A stretch of DNA of 64,000 bases from assembly GCF_014698845.1 (NCBI RefSeq), contig NZ_JACJTV010000008.1, positions 62,001 through 126,000 of the forward strand, given 5' to 3'. The DNA comes from Coleofasciculus sp. FACHB-1120 (GTDB taxonomy: Bacteria; Cyanobacteriota; Cyanobacteriia; Cyanobacteriales; FACHB-T130). The translations under genes were made by a program, and so were the position numbers. Shown piece after piece: positions 18,955 to 29,266 of this stretch (position 1 is the first letter of the stretch; each line of letters begins with the position of its first letter). The notes beneath the pieces are model-generated. The model was not told the DNA's origin, searched no databases, and saw only the letters and a program-made list of their open reading frames with translations.

Positions 18955-18984
18955 AGAATTAAAAATGCAAGCATTTTTAATTCT
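18955..18984. repeat. Perfect 14-bp inverted repeat of the AATTAAAAATG type
   Basis: Arms 18955-18968 and 18971-18984 are perfectly complementary around AA. TTAATTTTTAATTTTTAAT-like sequence follows. It sits between the ABC ATPase and the MCE gene. The same AATTAAAAAT unit recurs at several other gene borders. Confidence 0.6.
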
Positions 18985-19015
18985 GCCTTTCTTAATTTTT
19001 AATTTTTAATTGATT

Positions 19016-19798
19016 TTAGCCGATGACGTGAATTGGGCCAGTCACACTCCCACTAAAAAATTGTTGAACGATAGGATTGTCGGTAGTATCAATCTCGCTA
19101 ACGGCACCTTCCCACTGTACTTGTCCCTGATAGAGAAATACCACGCGGTTAGCAGTGCGGCGAATGGTACTTTCTTGGTGCGTCACCATGACATAACTGC
19201 TACAACCGCCAGGGATTTGCTGCAACTGACGAACTAAATCCTCAATGACTGTCGAAGCAATGGGGTCAAGACCAGCGGTAGGTTCATCATAGAGTAAAAC
19301 TTCTGGGTTGTCTTGGGGATGGTCTGGATTGGACATAATCGCACGGGCGAAGCTCACCCGTTTCCGCATTCCACCCGACAATTGCGAGGGGTAGCGATCG
19401 CTGACTCCCGGCAACCCAACCATCTCTAGCTTTTCCTCCACCAATTCTCGTATCCGCCGACGCGACAGTTTAGAACGCTGAAACAGCAGAAAGCCGACAT
19501 TCTCTTCCACCGTCAGCGAATCGAATAAAGCCGCTTGTTGGAACACCATCCCAATTCCCAGGGGATCTTCGGCATCTTCAATTAAGCCGCGACGCCGTTT
19601 TCCCAGAATATAAACTTCACCGGCATCAGGAGCTAAAAGTCCGGCAATAATCCGCAAAATCGTCGATTTACCAGTCCCGGAGGGGCCAATAATTGCCAGC
19701 GCATCGTTCTGATAAATTGTCAGATTGACCCCATCTAAGATGACATTGTTGCCAAAGGATTTACAAATTCCCTTGAGTTCGATGAGTGGCTCTGGCAT
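19016..19798 (-). CDS. ABC transporter ATPase, MlaF-like
   Basis: 260 residues. Walker A is GPSGTGKS at 38-45, the signature is LSGGMRKRVSFARA, Walker B is LLYDEPTAGLDP, and the switch histidine is in VMVTHQ. The LSGGMRKR form and the PLGIGMVFQQAALFDSLTV Q-loop are characteristic of the MlaF/Mkl subfamily that energises lipid transport with MlaE and MCE proteins. The MCE gene follows. The start ATG at 19798 was chosen because MPEPLIELKGICKSF is the usual N-terminus. The strand A-loop and all catalytic motifs are intact, so it should be active. Confidence 0.92.
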   Translation of the reverse strand: MPEPLIELKGICKSFGNNVILDGVNLTIYQNDALAIIGPSGTGKSTILRIIAGLLAPDAGEVYILGKRRRGLIEDAEDPLGIGMVFQQAALFDSLTVEENVGFLLFQRSKLSRRRIRELVEEKLEMVGLPGVSDRYPSQLSGGMRKRVSFARAIMSNPDHPQDNPEVLLYDEPTAGLDPIASTVIEDLVRQLQQIPGGCSSYVMVTHQESTIRRTANRVVFLYQGQVQWEGAVSEIDTTDNPIVQQFFSGSVTGPIHVIG

Positions 19799-19869
19799 AG
19801 GGAGATTGGGGATTGGTAAAAAGTTTTGAGTTTTGAGTTTTGAATTAAAGAACTCTTTTATAACTCAAA

Positions 19870-19921
19870 ATTCAACGCCCATAAATTAAAAGTTTTTGTT
19901 TTAAATTTATGGGCATTGAAT
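19870..19921 (-). terminator. Long inverted repeat, probable chlI terminator
   Basis: Arms 19870-19887 and 19904-19921 match at 17 of 18 positions (core GCCCATAAATT). The minus strand continues TTTTGAG, a short T-run. It lies between the chlI stop and the ABC gene. It is surrounded by heptamer repeats of the TTTTGAG type. Confidence 0.6.
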
Positions 19922-19968
19922 CAAAAAACTCTCTAATCATTCAACACTCAACACACTCTCATGCCTGA

Positions 19969-21117
19969 TTACCGAACGCTCTGACGAACTCCATTGGCTG
20001 AAGCTGCGTTGGTGTCTGCTGAGGACGCTTCCAGTCCAAAGACGCGACCAAACACTTTTTCCACCTTGTAGCCGGAATCAATCGACTCCAAGGGGTCTTT
20101 GCGGAGCCGGTGACGCAGACACAGAGTGATGACGCGGCGGATATCGTCTACGGTGACTTCAGTGCGTCCTTCTAGGGCAGCGATCGCGCGAGCGGCTCGG
20201 TTGATCACCATATCGCCCCGCAAGCCGTCTACATCCAATTCCGAGCAAACTTCCGAGATTTTTACCCGCAAGTCATAGTCCATCGTCACTGAGATCAGGC
20301 GTTCCTGAGCGCTGACGAGCTTTTGTTGCAATGCTTGTTGCTGAGGAAGATATTTTTCCAGAAACTTCGGGGGATTTTGGTCAAACTCAGCCCGTTGCTC
20401 CACAATTTCCACTCGCAGCGCCGGTTCCTTCACTGTGCGAATTTCTGCGTGCATTCCAAAGCGGTCGAGCAGTTGAGGTCGCAGTTCGCCTTCTTCCGGG
20501 TTGCCGGAACCAACGAGAACAAATCTCGCCGGGTGACGGATGGAAATTCCTTCCCGTTCGACGGTGTTCCAGCCACTTGCCGCTGAGTCAAGTAGTACAT
20601 CGACTAGGTGGTCGTCAAGTAGGTTGACTTCATCCACATAGAGAATCCCCCGGTTAGCTTTGGCGAGGAGTCCGGGTTCAAAGGCTCTAACTCCTTGAGA
20701 TAAAGCTTTTTCAATGTCGATAGTGCCGCAGACGCGGTCTTCTGTCGCACCAAGCGGCAGGTCAACCATTGTGACTTTTTTCTGGGCGATGGGAATTTCT
20801 TCCTGTTTCGCCACGCGATCGCGCACGCTGTCGCTCATCAAATCGGGATCGCTGGGATGACTATTAAACGGGTCATCAGCCACGACTTCGATTTCTGGCA
20901 ACAGGTCAGCCAAAGCCCGGATCGTGGTGGATTTGCCCGTTCCGCGATCGCCCATAATCATCACGCCGCCAATGTAGGGGTCAATCACATTCAGCAGCAA
21001 GGCCAGTTTCATCTCTTCCTGACCCACGATAGCAGTGAAAGGAAAAACGACACGGCGTGCCGTAGGGGACGCTGAGGCTGTCGGACTCACAGAATTGTTA
21101 CCCATCTTATTATTCAC
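19969..21117 (-). CDS. chlI: Magnesium chelatase ATPase subunit ChlI
   Basis: 382 residues. It is the AAA+ subunit of magnesium chelatase (ChlH-ChlD-ChlI), which inserts Mg2+ into protoporphyrin IX, the first committed step of chlorophyll synthesis. Walker A is GDRGTGKS at 56-63, Walker [18 protein letters not shown] near 170, and [21 protein letters not shown] is the AAA+ insertion with sensor 1. The arginine finger region follows. The start ATG at 21117 is one choice; a second ATG four codons later is possible. It is a single gene, with an own upstream region of about 190 bp before the CHASE2 kinase gene. Confidence 0.97.
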   Translation of the reverse strand: MNNKMGNNSVSPTASASPTARRVVFPFTAIVGQEEMKLALLLNVIDPYIGGVMIMGDRGTGKSTTIRALADLLPEIEVVADDPFNSHPSDPDLMSDSVRDRVAKQEEIPIAQKKVTMVDLPLGATEDRVCGTIDIEKALSQGVRAFEPGLLAKANRGILYVDEVNLLDDHLVDVLLDSAASGWNTVEREGISIRHPARFVLVGSGNPEEGELRPQLLDRFGMHAEIRTVKEPALRVEIVEQRAEFDQNPPKFLEKYLPQQQALQQKLVSAQERLISVTMDYDLRVKISEVCSELDVDGLRGDMVINRAARAIAALEGRTEVTVDDIRRVITLCLRHRLRKDPLESIDSGYKVEKVFGRVFGLEASSADTNAASANGVRQSVR

Positions 21118-21307
21118 CGCCTTTCATTGTGCCACTTTTCGCTTCATCCGAACCGAAAATTCCGAATCCATTGAGGATGCGTGAATTCAGAATTTTACCG
21201 AACAGTACCGAACGGTATGGGTTCATTTCCTGCGCGATCGCTTCTTTTCGGTAAATCTCTAGCCAAAACATTTTCTGAACCCTGCCAACTCCCCAGCACT
21301 CGGATTT

Positions 21308-23665
21308 TTACATGGGAGGGGTGGGAAGCTGTTTCAAATCATTTAGCACCTCTGTAACCGACTGGTAACGAGTCACAAAGTGAAAGCGCACCATTTTATC
21401 CAAAATCTCGGCAAATTCGTCTCTAACTGAGGCAAATTCGCGCCAATTGATGTTGCCGGTGTTCCGGTCAGTTTCCAGCTTGCTGGGAGGTATCCCCGTT
21501 ACTGCCTCGACCCCAATCATGCCCAAAGCATAGATATCACTGCTGAACCTAGGGTGGCCGTCATATTGCTCAGCCGGAGTGTAACCACGGGTACCAATGG
21601 CAATCGTGCGGTTTTCCTGGTCGTTCTCTTCTTGGGGTTGAATCTGTTTTACAGCACCAAAGTCAATTAAAACTAAGCGACCGTCTTTTTCGCGGCGAAT
21701 AATATTACTCGGCTTAATATCCCGGTGGATGACTTGGTTTTCATGGATAAATACCAGAATTTCCAGAACCCCGCACAAGATTTCCACCACTTGCGCTTCC
21801 GGTAGGCGCTTATCTATCAACAGTTCGTCCGTGAGCGGATGACCTTTAATAAATTCTTCGACTAAATAGAATTCTTTGTTTTCTTCAAAATAGGCAAGTA
21901 ACTGCGGAATCTGAGAATGGTGCCCCAAACTTTCTAGAATGGCGGCTTCCGTAAAAAATAGCCGATTCGCCAATTTTAAGAATTTTTCATCCCGAAGCGC
22001 AGGCATTAAATGCTTAACCGCACACAGGGGCTTACCCGGTCGCTTGGTATCTTCTGCCAGATACGTATGACCAAACCCGCCCGAAGCCAGAGGCCGAAGG
22101 ATCTTGTAGCGTCCCATCAATAGAGACGGGCTTAGGGAGTCGTTATGCTTTATGGGAGAGGAATCTATTAATGGCGGACGCTCTATCCGCTCAGGTTCTG
22201 TAATTACCTCTAGTCCAGGCTGCCACGGCTGAGTCTCATCATTATCATCATCATAATTATCGCGATTGGGCAGAACCGTTACGGATGAAGGCGCGATCGC
22301 TGTTGCTACCTCTGCTTCTTCCTCAATCTTTGGTTCCTGATTTTTCTGTTGGAGAAGTGCTTGCATCTGTGCCAGGTTGATTTGCTGTTCCTGAACCAGA
22401 AGCACAATTTTTTTCTGATTTTGTTCGGCTTGGTGAGCGCTATAAGCCACGACACCAGCAGCCGTCCCCACCAACGCGATCGCAGAGGGAACCACTGGCA
22501 CCCATCCCGCTTGGGTAAACAGCACCCAACACGTCCCAAACAAGACACCCAGCGCCGCTACCTGTCCCAATAATAAATGCCCTGGATGCCGCAGCCGCAA
22601 AGCCATCAATCCGCCAGTTACAGACCAACCCAGCACCCACAAAGCTTCTCCCCAATCCGACCAGAACCAAAATAAACGACGCCCATCCAGGACAGCACTG
22701 AGCATCTGGCTCACCAGCTGGGCATGAGTGACAACCCCAGGCATTTTCCGATTTCCCTTCTGTGAGCCGCTATAGGGAGTATAGAAAGCGTCATCAATGC
22801 TGGAAGCAGTAACGCCGATGAGAACGATGCGGTCTTTTACCCAGCTAGGGTCAAACTGACCGTTGATGACTTGACTCATCGTTATCTGATTGGAAGGGCG
22901 GTTGGCAGAGCGGTAATTGAGAATAATTTGGTACCCCCGCGCATCCATGCCTTGATATCCTCCATCGTTAGCCTCTAGAGGTTTGAAGACAGTGTTTTTC
23001 CAGCTCAGATGCTCTGCGGTTTCTGGAGCAACGATTCCTTCTTTTTCTAAGTAACGTTGTACGAGCTGGAAGCCTAAGGAATTGGGGTTGGGGCAGGGTT
23101 CGTGTGCAGAGGGAGAAAGAAATAACAAAGCCCGCCGCAGAACGCCATCACGGTCAACCTTAACGTCGCTGAAGCCAACCCGACTCTCTGAGACGCTTGG
23201 GGGTGCAGCATTCCCAGGACTTTCGGAGTCTTTAACTTTACACACGGGAATGATGCGACTATCCTTTCGCATCAGAGCCGCCAATTCTGCATGACCAGGC
23301 TGTACGGGCAAATCACGAAAGATATCTAATCCAATGACACGCGGTTCGTTTGCCAGCAGTTTTGTCAGCATCTGATGCATTCGTTCATCAGACAACGGGT
23401 ATTGCTTGTAGGTTTGGATGTCTGCTTCGGTGACAGCGACGACCAAGATGCGGGGATCTGGCTTTTCGGCTGGTCGTAACCGGATCATCTGGTCATAAGC
23501 ACCCAGTTCCAGCGTTTCTAGCAGACCTTGTTGCCGGACTCCCAGCACTAAGAGGGAGACCACCACACTGACCACAAGGGCTGGTTGTCCCAAAATGAAG
23601 GTAGCAGTGCGTCTTAGGTGCGATCGCACGGTATGAAAATTCCCTTTTGAAAGCCGATCTATCAC
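21308..23665 (-). CDS. CHASE2-domain Ser/Thr protein kinase
   Basis: 785 residues. The N-terminal membrane helix is about 27-45. An extracytoplasmic CHASE2 sensor domain (about 50-330) includes RILVVAVTEADIQTY and VIGLDIFRD. Three helices follow (about 340-410), then a coiled, acidic linker to about 515. The kinase domain at 519-780 has ASGGFGHTYLAED, CAVK (Lys551), HRDIKPSN (HRD 647-649) and DFG at 668-670. All catalytic residues are present. CHASE2 domains sense external small molecules, but ligands are mostly unknown. It is a receptor-like kinase of the cyanobacterial type and is monocistronic. Confidence 0.93.
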   Translation of the reverse strand: MIDRLSKGNFHTVRSHLRRTATFILGQPALVVSVVVSLLVLGVRQQGLLETLELGAYDQMIRLRPAEKPDPRILVVAVTEADIQTYKQYPLSDERMHQMLTKLLANEPRVIGLDIFRDLPVQPGHAELAALMRKDSRIIPVCKVKDSESPGNAAPPSVSESRVGFSDVKVDRDGVLRRALLFLSPSAHEPCPNPNSLGFQLVQRYLEKEGIVAPETAEHLSWKNTVFKPLEANDGGYQGMDARGYQIILNYRSANRPSNQITMSQVINGQFDPSWVKDRIVLIGVTASSIDDAFYTPYSGSQKGNRKMPGVVTHAQLVSQMLSAVLDGRRLFWFWSDWGEALWVLGWSVTGGLMALRLRHPGHLLLGQVAALGVLFGTCWVLFTQAGWVPVVPSAIALVGTAAGVVAYSAHQAEQNQKKIVLLVQEQQINLAQMQALLQQKNQEPKIEEEAEVATAIAPSSVTVLPNRDNYDDDNDETQPWQPGLEVITEPERIERPPLIDSSPIKHNDSLSPSLLMGRYKILRPLASGGFGHTYLAEDTKRPGKPLCAVKHLMPALRDEKFLKLANRLFFTEAAILESLGHHSQIPQLLAYFEENKEFYLVEEFIKGHPLTDELLIDKRLPEAQVVEILCGVLEILVFIHENQVIHRDIKPSNIIRREKDGRLVLIDFGAVKQIQPQEENDQENRTIAIGTRGYTPAEQYDGHPRFSSDIYALGMIGVEAVTGIPPSKLETDRNTGNINWREFASVRDEFAEILDKMVRFHFVTRYQSVTEVLNDLKQLPTPPM

Positions 23666-24624
23666 AGGAACGTTGTCAGGTTAGAACGTAAGAAGCTTAA
23701 TTAGAAAAGGTTGGAATGGTTAAAATGTATCGCTCGTAAGGAGCGATCGCTACGAGGTATGAGAATGCTTACAGTGTACAAATTTGCAGTTACAAATTTG
23801 CCAAGTCACCCTAGCCCTGCTGTCCGGCAACAGCCCGCGTCTGCCACTAAAAGCCTGCACGGCTTTTGCGAATAAATGCCTCTCCCTATTTGCATTCTAA
23901 TATTCGTAACTAACTGTGAGTATGATTCTGCCGTTTCGATCGATCTATTATTTTGCTTTAGTCCTTTGTCGCTCTAGCTCTTCTTTACCATAATTAAGTC
24001 TTGGCTGTAACTCTCTTAGGTGGTTATTTTTCTAACAATTTTACTGGATCTACACTCGTAGCTAGTTTTGGGGTTGGCAGATTCCTGAACAATTGAGACT
24101 ACGAGGCGAGAGGAGGTAAGTTTGGGAATAGGGACGAATAAAAATAGCTTCATCTTTTTCCTCTAAAAAAAACATTTTTATAGTAATAACTTGCTGCCTT
24201 ACCAGTGATAATAATTATTTTTTGATCTCTAATTTAGATTCCTTGTTAACATTACTCTATCTTTATCTTTCTTCTCACCTTCTTTTAATGCTAAATCCTT
24301 AACGATTTTGCCTTTACAATTCATTTATTTTGAAATATTATTAATAATTAAAAACATAGCCGCCGAAAGTATAAAAGTTTTTTATAAAACAATATTTTTG
24401 TCTTTTTTTACCTATTTGGTTTTATCTTGATGCAACAAAATTAAATTAACGATCCTTAATTCCTTCTTGATTTCAGCCCAAAGCTTGCGCTCTACCCAAA
24501 GATTTAGGGGTTAATTTTTCTGAAGTCAGGATTATTTTCCTAAAATCAGCCAAGAAGCGATAGCTGCTCAAGTATCGACTCGCGCTTCTTAAAAAAGGTG
24601 TTATGAGCTGAACGAGGAAATTTA
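23666..24624. other. Long AT-rich intergenic region without a gene
   Basis: 960 bp with no supported ORF. A CTCGTA/TACGAG inverted repeat around a GCGATCGC octamer lies near 23733-23757, a form seen in dispersed cyanobacterial repeats. From about 24100 to 24450 the sequence is poly-A/T-rich with runs such as AAAAAAAAC. It would contain the promoter of the CHASE2 kinase on its left side. Confidence 0.4.
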
Positions 24625-25035
24625 TTAATCTGTGTCCGAGGTTTCAGAGCGAATCAGGTGTACATTTTGTTCCCAATTAACCCCATCAAACGGAACAATG
24701 CGAAAACGAGACGCCACATCCCCATCAAGACAACGCACGTTTACATCAATTGAATCGGGATGGGAACGGGGACGGTAAAATGGATGAATCCCGCAAATAC
24801 GGCAGAAGGTGTGCTTAGCAACACCCGTATTGAAGGTGTAGGTTGTCAATAAATCTGCACCATTTAGTAAGGTGAAACGTTCGGACGGCACAATGAGATG
24901 TAAAAAGCCCTTCTTCCTACAGATGGAGCAGTTGCAATCATCCACCTTATGCTCGTCAACAATGACCTGAAAGCGGACTGCTCCACAGTGGCAGCCACCT
25001 TCGTAGATAATTGGTTCTTCTGTTTGTGCGCTCAT
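24625..25035 (-). CDS. GFA (CENP-V/GFA) family protein
   Basis: 136 residues. It carries the seven zinc-binding cysteines of the glutathione-dependent formaldehyde-activating enzyme family: Cys15 and 17 (GGCHCGAV), Cys34, 36 and 39 (DDCNCSICRKKG) and Cys78 and 81 (HTFCRICGIH). The C-terminal FDGVNWE motif is also typical. Many members do not act on formaldehyde, so the name is only a family name; it may bind glutathione or another thiol adduct. It is monocistronic, in AT-rich flanks. Confidence 0.88.
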   Translation of the reverse strand: MSAQTEEPIIYEGGCHCGAVRFQVIVDEHKVDDCNCSICRKKGFLHLIVPSERFTLLNGADLLTTYTFNTGVAKHTFCRICGIHPFYRPRSHPDSIDVNVRCLDGDVASRFRIVPFDGVNWEQNVHLIRSETSDTD

Positions 25036-25660
25036 ATTAAGTCATTCGCAGTTAGCAGATTCTAATTTATTTCCAGTTCCTAGTCTATTGCGAATGGCTA
25101 TTTTCTCGCACTTCTTTTGCAAACAATGGTTAACGTGCAGATAAAAGTACGGCTCAATACTTTTATAAGCGCTCTTCAATGATAATAAATTAAATATAAA
25201 TATATGTTACTTTACAAAAAAAGACTAAATATTGTTTAGTATAAACAAAGAACAATTTTACAGCTTAGTTGTGAACTTCTAAAGGAGAGGAGCAATTACT
25301 TTAAAACCTCCACCGAGATCCCCCTAAATCCCTATTTAAAAGGGTGACTTTTCCGGGTTTCGCGTCTTTAAGGGGAATTGAGGGATCTAAGTTTTAGCTT
25401 TTTAGTGCGTAAGTCCTGTTTTTTCCGAGTTGGCATAAGCGATTATAATTGCTTACTCCAATATTTACCATAAATACCAATTTTCTATAAACCAAGCGAT
25501 TGAGTTAATTATTATGGAAGTTTAAAATTTAGAGAATCAATGAGGTATTTTAGGCTTAATTAAGCAATTTGCCACCTAGCTAGTTGAATTGGTTTCTTGA
25601 TAAAAAAACATATTGACTCCTCTATCCTCTAGGAGGAAAAAGGGGTAAGAGATTACAAAA
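25036..25660. other. AT-rich intergenic region upstream of the multi-sensor kinase
   Basis: No gene was seen. It holds a copy of a dispersed repeat at 25317-25356 (GATCCCCCTAAATCCC, then AAAAGGGTGACTTTT). The kinase Shine-Dalgarno TAGGAGGAAA is at about 25630; its distance to the ATG at 25661 is long (about 22 bp). Confidence 0.5.
25317..25356. repeat. Dispersed GATCCCCCTAAATC-type repeat, copy 1
   Basis: It begins GATCCCCCTAAATCCC and continues as TTTAAAAGGG, an interrupted palindrome. A second copy lies at 37971-38042. This kind of repeat is common between genes of filamentous cyanobacteria; that statement is from general knowledge. Confidence 0.6.
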
Positions 25661-28600
25661 ATGGACGAAAATAACCAGTCAATTAAGCATGATTATTTAC
25701 AAGATAAAGATGCTTCTGGAAAGTTGCAACAACCTATCTCAGATGCAGATGTAGAACGTCGCCACCTTGAAGAAGAACTGGGTAGAACCAGGGCGGAACT
25801 AGAGGCATATCGAACACTCTACGAAAATACTCCCTGTATCCATTTTACGTTAGATGCGCTAGGAGTTGTTCTTGGAGTCAATCAGTTTGGCGCTGCCCGT
25901 CTCGGTTATAGCGTCCCAGAGTTGATTGGAAAAACAATTTTTAGCACTTTTGCGCCTGACGACGAAGAAAGGTTAAAAGCAGAGTTTACTCAGTTTTTGC
26001 AACAAGCAACTCAAGAAGATTTTGATTTTAATTCAACAACCGAATCGAACGCTTTCGTTACTCATTGGGAGTGGCAAGCCATCTGTAAGGACGGCAGCAT
26101 TTTCTGGGCAAATGTTAGTGCGAGCATTGTACAAAGAGTTAATACGAATGTAGCTGTCGTCTTGGTTTGCAATGATATAACTGAGCGGAAACGGGCACAG
26201 GAACGCCTACATTTATTGGAGCAGGTTCTCCGTGATTGCTGCAATAGCATTGTCATTACCGACTCCAATCAACCAGATAATCCAATTATTTATGTCAATC
26301 CAAGTTTTGAGCGTTTAACAGGCTACTCTGCTGAGGAAGCTGTAGGGCAAAACTGCCGCTTCTTGCAGGGTTCTGAAACTGCTCAGCCAGAACTCGATGA
26401 GCTACGAGTGGCAATTAGCGAGGCTAGAGAATGTTATGTCACCTTACGAAACTATCGCAAAGATGGCACCCTTTTCTGGAATGAACTTTATCTTTCCCCA
26501 ATAGGAAATCCCCAAGGGACTTTAATCGGTTTTGTGGGGATTCAGACGGATATTACTGAGCGAAAACAGGCAGAAGAGGCACTACGCAAAAGCGAAGCGA
26601 ACATTCGCGCTCTTTTAACTGCCATTCCGGATTTAATCTTCCGAATTAGCAAAGATGGCACTTATTTAGACTTCAAAGCGGCAAGAGACTTTGATACATT
26701 CTTACCTGCTCAGGAATTTATAGGTAAAAAGATAGACGAGGTTTTGCCCATAGAGGTCGCTGAGACAGCCAGATACCATGTGGAGCAAGCACTTTCTACG
26801 AACGAAATCCAAATCTTCGAGTATCAGCTACCCAAAAATGGTACTTTGCAAGATTACGAGGCGCGGCTCGTTGTCACCGGAGAAAATGAAGTTTTAGTCA
26901 TTGTGCGCGACATTCGCGATCGCAAAGCCGCTGAAGAGTCACTGAGGCAGCAAACTGAGCGGGAGCGGCTGCTGAGGGCGATGCTAGAACGCATCCGTCA
27001 GTCTTTAAATCTGGAGGAGATTCTCAACACGACGGTGTCTGAAGTCCGGCAATTTCTCGCCTCCGACCGAGTGATCGTTTTCCGCTTTCAGCCAGACTGG
27101 AGTGGCGTCGTAGCAGTGGAGTCAGTTGCTAATGGTTGGACTCCGCTCCTAGGAACCACAATCCAAGATCCTTGCTTTCAGGAAAGCTATGTCCAGCTCT
27201 ATAAACAGGGTCGCACTAAAGCCATAGAAGATATTTATACAGCCGAGTTGAGTCAGTGTCACATCGATTTACTACATCGGCTTCAAATTAGAGCCAGCTT
27301 GATCGTGCCGATTCTCCAGGGAGAGGAATTGTGGGGACTGTTAATTGCCCATAATTGTTCGCAACCCCGACAGTGGCAGCAACTAGAAATTGATTTGCTT
27401 TGTTCCTTGGCAACCCAGGTAGCGATCGCAATTCAGCAAGCCGAACTGTACAACCAAATGCAACAGCAAGCTCAGCGCGAGCAAGCGCTGAATCGGTTTA
27501 CTTGTGCAATTCGTAGCTCTCTAGAATTAGAGGTAATTTTTGCCACAGCAGCAGCGGAAATCGGTCAACTTTTGCATATCGACCATGTTTCTATCCTGGA
27601 ATATCTTCCGCAACGGCAAGTCTGGCTGAATGTAGGAGAGTACCATCAATCTCCTAGTTTGTTGAGCGGTCTAGGGATGGAAATTCCAGATGTAGACAAT
27701 TTGTTGGGAAGGCAACTCAAGCAGTTTCAAGTGGTTTCTATTCCCGATACTCAGACTATCGAAGATGAGGTGAATAAGCCTCTCGCAGAGGCTAATCCGG
27801 GTGCTTGGTTGTTGGTGCCGCTCCACTTTCAAGGGAACCTCTGGGGAAGCTTAACGCTGTCAATGGAAGGTCGTCCTCGCTACTGGCAAGACTCAGAGGT
27901 GGAGCTGGTGTCTGCCTTCGCGGCTCAACTTGCGATCGCTATTGGACAATCCGTCCTGTTTAAGCAGGTGCAGCAGCTGAATGCCAATTTAGAACGCCAA
28001 GTGCAACAACGGACAACCCAACTGCAAAAAGCGCTTGGCTTTGAAGCGGTTCTAAAACGCATCACCGACAAAGTCCGCGATAGTCTCGACGAACGCCAGA
28101 TTTTACAGGTAGCCGTTCGGGAGTTAGCGCTTTCATTTAATATGGGCAGCTGTCATGCTTCCCTCTACAACTTGGAGCAAGAAACTGCCACAATTTCCTA
28201 CGAGTACACCACCTCAATGCCTTCCTCTCAGGGTCGGTTGATGGAAATGACAGCCTTCCCAGAAATTTATGCTCCTCTGCGGCAAGGTAAATGTTTCCAA
28301 TCTTGTTCAATCAGTCCCGACTTTGTCCGAAGTAAGGTGGCAATGTTGGCTTGTCCGATATTGGACGATCAGGGAGTGCTGGGGGATCTGTGGTTATTCC
28401 ACCGCCCAGACTACACCTTCAAAAAGCTAGAGATCCGGCTGGTGCAACAAGTCGCGAATCAATGCGCGATCGCAATTCGTCAAGCCCGATTTTATCAAGC
28501 ATCCCTGGCACAAGTGCAGGAACTAGAAAAACTCAATCGGCTCAAAGATGAATTTCTCAGTACCGTTTCTCACGAATTACGTTCGCCCGTATCCAACATG

Positions 28601-29266
28601 AAAATGGCAACTCAGATGTTGGAAATCACCCTAAAGCGAGAGGGGATCTTAGATGCCAAAATCGCAAAACCCCCGACAGAGGTCAGCAAAGTTAGTCTCT
28701 ACTTGCAGATATTGCAGAAGGAATGCAAACGTGAAACTGACTTAATTAACGATCTGCTGGATTTGCAACGCCTAGAGGCAGGGACACGACCCTTGGATTT
28801 AAACGTAATCGAACTTCATACCTGGTTGCCCCAGATTGTAAAACCTTTTCAAGAGCGTGCCCAAAACCGCCAACAACTCTTGCAGGTTGACATCCCCTCC
28901 CCATTACCTGAATTCGTCTCCGATTCATCTAGTTTGGAACGCATCCTCGCGGAGTTGCTCAACAATGCTTGTAAATACACACCCCCCGGAGAAAAGATTG
29001 CTCTTACCGCCGAAGCAAAAGCAGGAACGCTCCAATTGAGTGTCAAGAATTCCGGTGCTGAAATTCCCCAGAGCGAGCTAACCCGCATTTTTGATAAATT
29101 TTACCGCGTTCCCAATGCTGACCCCTGGAAGCAGGGTGGAACTGGCTTAGGGCTGGCACTGGTAAAGAAACTAACAGAGCATTTGGGAGGCGAAATTTGG
29201 GTTGAGAGTGGGTCGGGTCAAACCGGCTTTATCGTAGAGTTCCCGATTAATTTTGCCTATGCTTGA
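25661..29266 (+). CDS. Multi-sensor histidine kinase with LOV-type PAS and DXCF cyanobacteriochrome GAF
   Basis: 1201 residues, soluble. In order: coiled region (30-50), PAS1 (52-175), PAS2 (188-300), PAS3 (312-425), GAF1 (445-595), GAF2 (610-765), coiled coil (768-792), GAF3 (795-945), HisKA (phospho-acceptor His971 in STVSHELRSP) and HATPase (about 1085-1195, with N and G boxes). PAS2 carries GQNCRFLQ, the flavin-adduct motif of LOV domains (Cys232). GAF1 carries DPCF at 503-506 and CH at 533-534, the two cysteine sites of DXCF cyanobacteriochromes, which bind a bilin. So it may read two light colours. No receiver domain is present; its partner regulator is unknown. It is a single gene in AT-rich surroundings. 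Confidence 0.92.
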   Translation: MDENNQSIKHDYLQDKDASGKLQQPISDADVERRHLEEELGRTRAELEAYRTLYENTPCIHFTLDALGVVLGVNQFGAARLGYSVPELIGKTIFSTFAPDDEERLKAEFTQFLQQATQEDFDFNSTTESNAFVTHWEWQAICKDGSIFWANVSASIVQRVNTNVAVVLVCNDITERKRAQERLHLLEQVLRDCCNSIVITDSNQPDNPIIYVNPSFERLTGYSAEEAVGQNCRFLQGSETAQPELDELRVAISEARECYVTLRNYRKDGTLFWNELYLSPIGNPQGTLIGFVGIQTDITERKQAEEALRKSEANIRALLTAIPDLIFRISKDGTYLDFKAARDFDTFLPAQEFIGKKIDEVLPIEVAETARYHVEQALSTNEIQIFEYQLPKNGTLQDYEARLVVTGENEVLVIVRDIRDRKAAEESLRQQTERERLLRAMLERIRQSLNLEEILNTTVSEVRQFLASDRVIVFRFQPDWSGVVAVESVANGWTPLLGTTIQDPCFQESYVQLYKQGRTKAIEDIYTAELSQCHIDLLHRLQIRASLIVPILQGEELWGLLIAHNCSQPRQWQQLEIDLLCSLATQVAIAIQQAELYNQMQQQAQREQALNRFTCAIRSSLELEVIFATAAAEIGQLLHIDHVSILEYLPQRQVWLNVGEYHQSPSLLSGLGMEIPDVDNLLGRQLKQFQVVSIPDTQTIEDEVNKPLAEANPGAWLLVPLHFQGNLWGSLTLSMEGRPRYWQDSEVELVSAFAAQLAIAIGQSVLFKQVQQLNANLERQVQQRTTQLQKALGFEAVLKRITDKVRDSLDERQILQVAVRELALSFNMGSCHASLYNLEQETATISYEYTTSMPSSQGRLMEMTAFPEIYAPLRQGKCFQSCSISPDFVRSKVAMLACPILDDQGVLGDLWLFHRPDYTFKKLEIRLVQQVANQCAIAIRQARFYQASLAQVQELEKLNRLKDEFLSTVSHELRSPVSNMKMATQMLEITLKREGILDAKIAKPPTEVSKVSLYLQILQKECKRETDLINDLLDLQRLEAGTRPLDLNVIELHTWLPQIVKPFQERAQNRQQLLQVDIPSPLPEFVSDSSSLERILAELLNNACKYTPPGEKIALTAEAKAGTLQLSVKNSGAEIPQSELTRIFDKFYRVPNADPWKQGGTGLGLALVKKLTEHLGGEIWVESGSGQTGFIVEFPINFAYA

